Source: Micromonospora saelicesensis
Lineage (GTDB): Bacteria > Actinomycetota > Actinomycetes > Mycobacteriales > Micromonosporaceae
DNA: 64,000 bases
Assembly (NCBI RefSeq): GCF_900091575.1
Contig: NZ_FMCR01000001.1
Coordinates: 1,302,001-1,366,000, forward strand
Direction: 5' to 3'
The position numbers and the translations under genes are program-made. Below are positions 62,028-64,000 of this stretch, one piece after another; within the stretch, counting starts at the first letter, position 1, and every line of letters starts with the position of its first letter. Under the pieces are notes generated by a model. That model was not told the DNA's origin, did no database searches, and saw nothing but the letters and a program-made list of their open reading frames with translations.

Positions 62028-62969
62028 GTGAGTCAGCCGACCGGACGGGGCGCCTTCGTCGCGGTCGTCACGTCGGTCGTTTTCGGGGTGATGGCGAATG
62101 TCGCGGCGAGCGCGATCGACGTGCCGGACCGGCTCAAACCGTTGGTATTCGGAGCGACCATCGCCCTGGGCATCGCAGTCGTCGCCTTCGAAACCATGAG
62201 GGCCCGGACTCCCACCGTCGCAGAACCGGAGAGGAATCCGAAGAAGCCGCAGCCCGTCGCGACCCCGAAGAAGGCCGTGACCTTCGGCAAAGTAGCCGAT
62301 CCCCGACGCCCGGCAGTAGCGAGAGGGAAGACGACCAGGCCGACTCGATCCGAGTGGGCCCCGCTTCTGGGAGTCGCTTCGGGCCTGCTCGGCATCGCCG
62401 CCGCCTTCTACTTCTTCAATCTTTCTCCGGGAGCCCGTCAGCGACTCGACCTGATGTCCGAGGCCATGGAGATAAACACAGGCATGGTCACGACCAGCAC
62501 GCGGAATCGACATTCCGAGACGCTGACGACGGGCAGCATGGACATGGACGGATCATGTTTCGGCCCGCACGGCGACGCGAAGCTGGAGTTCAAACCGGGA
62601 ATCGTGTCCAACTACTACACGATCGATCCCGGTGGCGTCGTGACGGCCTTGATTGCGCCCCTTGCCGACGACAATGCGCCGACGGCGATCGAGACGATCA
62701 GGAAGGCCTCCGAGGAGTGCGAACTCGCGGGCCACAACGCGAGGCGGGAGGCCACTGACCTCGGCGGGGACGCCTCCGTCAAATACTATTTCTCCGGCAC
62801 CGGTGGATTCAAGGACAATTACAACGCCTACGTCGTGTGCTCGGGATGGTTCATCCTGTTCAAAACGTACGGCCCAGCCGCAAAGACCGACTTCAGCGCC
62901 TTTCACGGCGCGGTGTTCGCCAACCTCGACAAGACGATGAAAACGAAGTGCTACAAAACCATTGAGTGA
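62028..62969 (+). CDS. Hypothetical membrane protein, less GC-rich
   Basis: 313 residues. Two N-terminal membrane segments (about residues 8-30 and 38-57), a basic Pro/Lys-rich loop, a third segment (about 112-132, WAPLLGVASGLLGIAAAFYFF), then an extracytoplasmic domain with four Cys (DGSCFGPHGD, SEECELAG, VVCSGWF, TKCYKTIE). Codon use (AAA, AAT, ATA, TTC mix) departs from neighbours and suggests acquisition. No family recognised. GTG start; TAGAAT at 61982-61987 may be its -10. Confidence 0.7.
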   Translation: MSQPTGRGAFVAVVTSVVFGVMANVAASAIDVPDRLKPLVFGATIALGIAVVAFETMRARTPTVAEPERNPKKPQPVATPKKAVTFGKVADPRRPAVARGKTTRPTRSEWAPLLGVASGLLGIAAAFYFFNLSPGARQRLDLMSEAMEINTGMVTTSTRNRHSETLTTGSMDMDGSCFGPHGDAKLEFKPGIVSNYYTIDPGGVVTALIAPLADDNAPTAIETIRKASEECELAGHNARREATDLGGDASVKYYFSGTGGFKDNYNAYVVCSGWFILFKTYGPAAKTDFSAFHGAVFANLDKTMKTKCYKTIE

Positions 62970-62999
62970 GAGTCGCCGTCCGTGGGATGGCGGCTCTCA
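62967..62999 (+). terminator. Hairpin terminator overlapping the stop
   Basis: TGAGAGTCGCC and GGCGGCTCTCA (one mismatch) around an 11-nt loop, followed by TTCG. Confidence 0.65.
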
Positions 63000-63019
63000 T
63001 TCGTTCGGCTGCCTGGCGA

Positions 63020-63388
63020 CTAGGCCAGGCGTGACAGCACCAGCAACCGGTTGCCGTCGGGGTCGGTGACCCGCGCGGAGCGCTCACCCCAGGGCTGGTC
63101 GACCGGCTCCTCGGTGACTGTCGCTCCACCCGTGCGAAGCGCGCCCACTGCTGCGTCGCAGTCGTCGGCGTAGACGCACAACTCCCAGCGGTGCGAGTCG
63201 GCCGGCCCGCCAGCCTCCGGGTTGGCGGCCAGGCCGAGCTCGCTGCTGCCCAGCCGCAGAGCGACGAACTCCGGGGCGCCCTCGTCCGGGAACTGGTAGG
63301 TCAGCTCGAAGCCGACCACGTCCCGGTAGAACGCGATGAGTCGTGGCAGGTCAGGTGTCGTCACGATCGGAAACGCTTCGGTGAACAC
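63020..63388 (-). CDS. VOC-family (glyoxalase/bleomycin-resistance-like) protein
   Basis: 122 residues from the GTG with GGAGG five bases before. Two beta-alpha-beta-beta-beta units: FPIVTTPDLPRLIAFYRDVVGFELTYQFPDEG and WELCVYADDCDAAVGALRTGGATVTEEPVDQPWGERSARVTDPDGNRLLVL. Metal ligands of true glyoxalases are only partly evident. Role could be a small-molecule binding or lyase function. Confidence 0.88.
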   Translation of the reverse strand: MFTEAFPIVTTPDLPRLIAFYRDVVGFELTYQFPDEGAPEFVALRLGSSELGLAANPEAGGPADSHRWELCVYADDCDAAVGALRTGGATVTEEPVDQPWGERSARVTDPDGNRLLVLSRLA

Positions 63389-63479
63389 GGGCACCTCCAC
63401 GCCGGACACTAGCCGGTGCCGAGGGCAAGCAGGAACTACCACTGTCGATCCCCGACGGGTGTCGCCATCTCGCGGAACT

Positions 63480-63722
63480 CCTGCGCAGAATGATTTGCGA
63501 TGTGCCTGCCTGCGCGACGCCCTCGAACTCACGCCGGCAACCTCTCCCGACACCTCGCCGTGCTGGAGGAGGCCGACCTGATCCAGATCGAACGGGGCTA
63601 CCACGCCGCCGGCCCAAGACCTGGGTCAGGATGACCGAGCAGGGCAGACCGCACTGGCTGCCGAGATCAGCGCACTACGGGAACTCCTCCGCCGCCACCA
63701 GGACTTTCGGGCCTCCACCTGA
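63480..63722 (+). pseudogene. Winged-helix (MarR/ArsR-like) regulator pseudogene, three apparent frameshifts
   Basis: Consecutive pieces of one regulator lie in different frames: CLRDALELTP, then GNLSRHLAVLEEADLIQIER then GYH, then RPKTWVRMTEQGR, then TALAAEISALRELLRRHQDF then RAST-stop. Joined, they give the familiar small winged-helix family in which ELTxGNLSRHLxxLEEAGL is the recognition helix. No intact start is left. A hydrophobic reading frame continues to 63831 (CILIAGIVAYRSRRGLALW) and may be the rest of a linked gene. Confidence 0.7.
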
Positions 63723-63851
63723 GCATCACCGGGCCGGGCTCTGCATCCTGATCGCTGGCATCGTGGCCTACCGCAGTCGTCGAGGGCTGGCGCTCTGGCT
63801 CGACGACCGGCGCCTCCGGCGGAGTCGCTGACCCTGCCGTGTCAGTGGCCG

Positions 63852-63867
63852 TGTCAGGGCCATGACA
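63852..63867. promoter_or_regulatory. Inverted repeat before the ABC transporter gene
   Basis: TGTCA-N6-TGACA, with a further TGACAG just downstream; a likely operator for a transporter regulator. Confidence 0.45.
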
Positions 63868-63901
63868 GGGGGGTGACAGCCCAGCCGCCGATGGTAGTTG
63901 C

Positions 63902-64000
63902 ATGACGAGTTCAGCGATTGCAGTCTCCGGGCTGCGAAAGGCCTACAAGGACAAGGTCGTGCTCGACGGCATCGATCTGGATGTCCCTGCGGGCACGATC
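63902..64000 (+). CDS. ABC transporter ATP-binding protein, 3' end outside window
   Basis: The visible 33 residues, MTSSAIAVSGLRKAYKDKVV then LDGIDLDVPAGTI, match the start of DrrA/CcmA-type ABC ATPases (GLRKxYxxxxxLDGIDLxVxxGxI); the Walker A motif lies beyond the edge. Probably a multidrug or antibiotic exporter ATPase. It follows the broken regulator gene. Confidence 0.85.
   Translation, partial: MTSSAIAVSGLRKAYKDKVVLDGIDLDVPAGTI

Overview
The window is high-GC actinobacterial chromosome, most probably Micromonospora or a close relative (inference). The signs are third-position G/C codons, GTG starts, an HspR-type dnaK-grpE-dnaJ-hspR operon with HAIR operators, many leaderless promoters (TANNNT 6-7 nt before the start codon), long GC-rich hairpin terminators and AGATCTTGG-ended intergenic palindromes. 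I saw no rRNA, tRNA or CRISPR array.

Layout. 1-2.4 kb: two related membrane proteins, a DUF4178 protein and a hypothetical. 2.5-6.2 kb, minus strand: a compact block (DUF4178, DUF2617, DUF4247, DUF350, membrane-bound spermidine-synthase-like enzyme) whose lead gene shares a conserved leader with the DUF4178 paralogue at 1.2-1.8 kb. 6.3-9.0 kb: clpB with a HAIR operator. 9.0-10.9 kb: divergent TetR regulator and epoxide hydrolase. 11.1-15.3 kb: lipoprotein, two-part K+/H+ antiporter, acetyltransferase and small genes. 15.4-19.9 kb: the dnaK operon. 20.1-24.8 kb: two overlapping membrane GTPases and a hypothetical. 27.0-30.6 kb: a 2-oxoacid dehydrogenase operon (E1alpha, E1beta, E2). 31.3-34.1 kb: an LppU-type protein with a very long Pro/Gln/Ala-rich cytoplasmic region.

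34.3-45.5 kb is an integrative element of about 11.2 kb bounded by a 10-bp direct repeat (GATTTCTGGA) and carrying a large serine recombinase at its left end. It is inserted immediately before the CxxC codons of a thioredoxin/NHL-repeat gene. The displaced host 5' end remains on the left as a 40-codon stub. The element's right end supplies a diverged replacement 5' end, with its own start and a TTA codon, so the target gene is rebuilt. Cargo includes a DUF2637 (SpdB-like) membrane protein, an XRE/DUF397 pair, a candidate origin, unknown helical proteins, a divergent pair of paralogous membrane proteins and a 5' fragment of thyX. I see no FtsK/TraB translocase, relaxase or phage structural gene.

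45.4-49.6 kb: the rebuilt thioredoxin/NHL gene and a 5-oxoprolinase pxpBCA operon whose PxpB has a His-rich insert. 49.7-52.2 kb: a hemolysin-III protein, a minisatellite and large palindromes, then a SixA-type phosphatase flanked by two DUF6458 proteins. 52.4-56.2 kb: acyl-CoA dehydrogenase, SpoIIE-type phosphatase, RlpA-like protein. 56.4-61.6 kb: phosphoribosyltransferase, questin-oxidase-like protein, ASCH protein, flavin-dependent oxidoreductase, small membrane proteins, two RibD-type reductases. 62.0-64.0 kb: a less GC-rich membrane protein, a VOC protein, a regulator pseudogene with three apparent frameshifts and the start of an ABC transporter ATPase.
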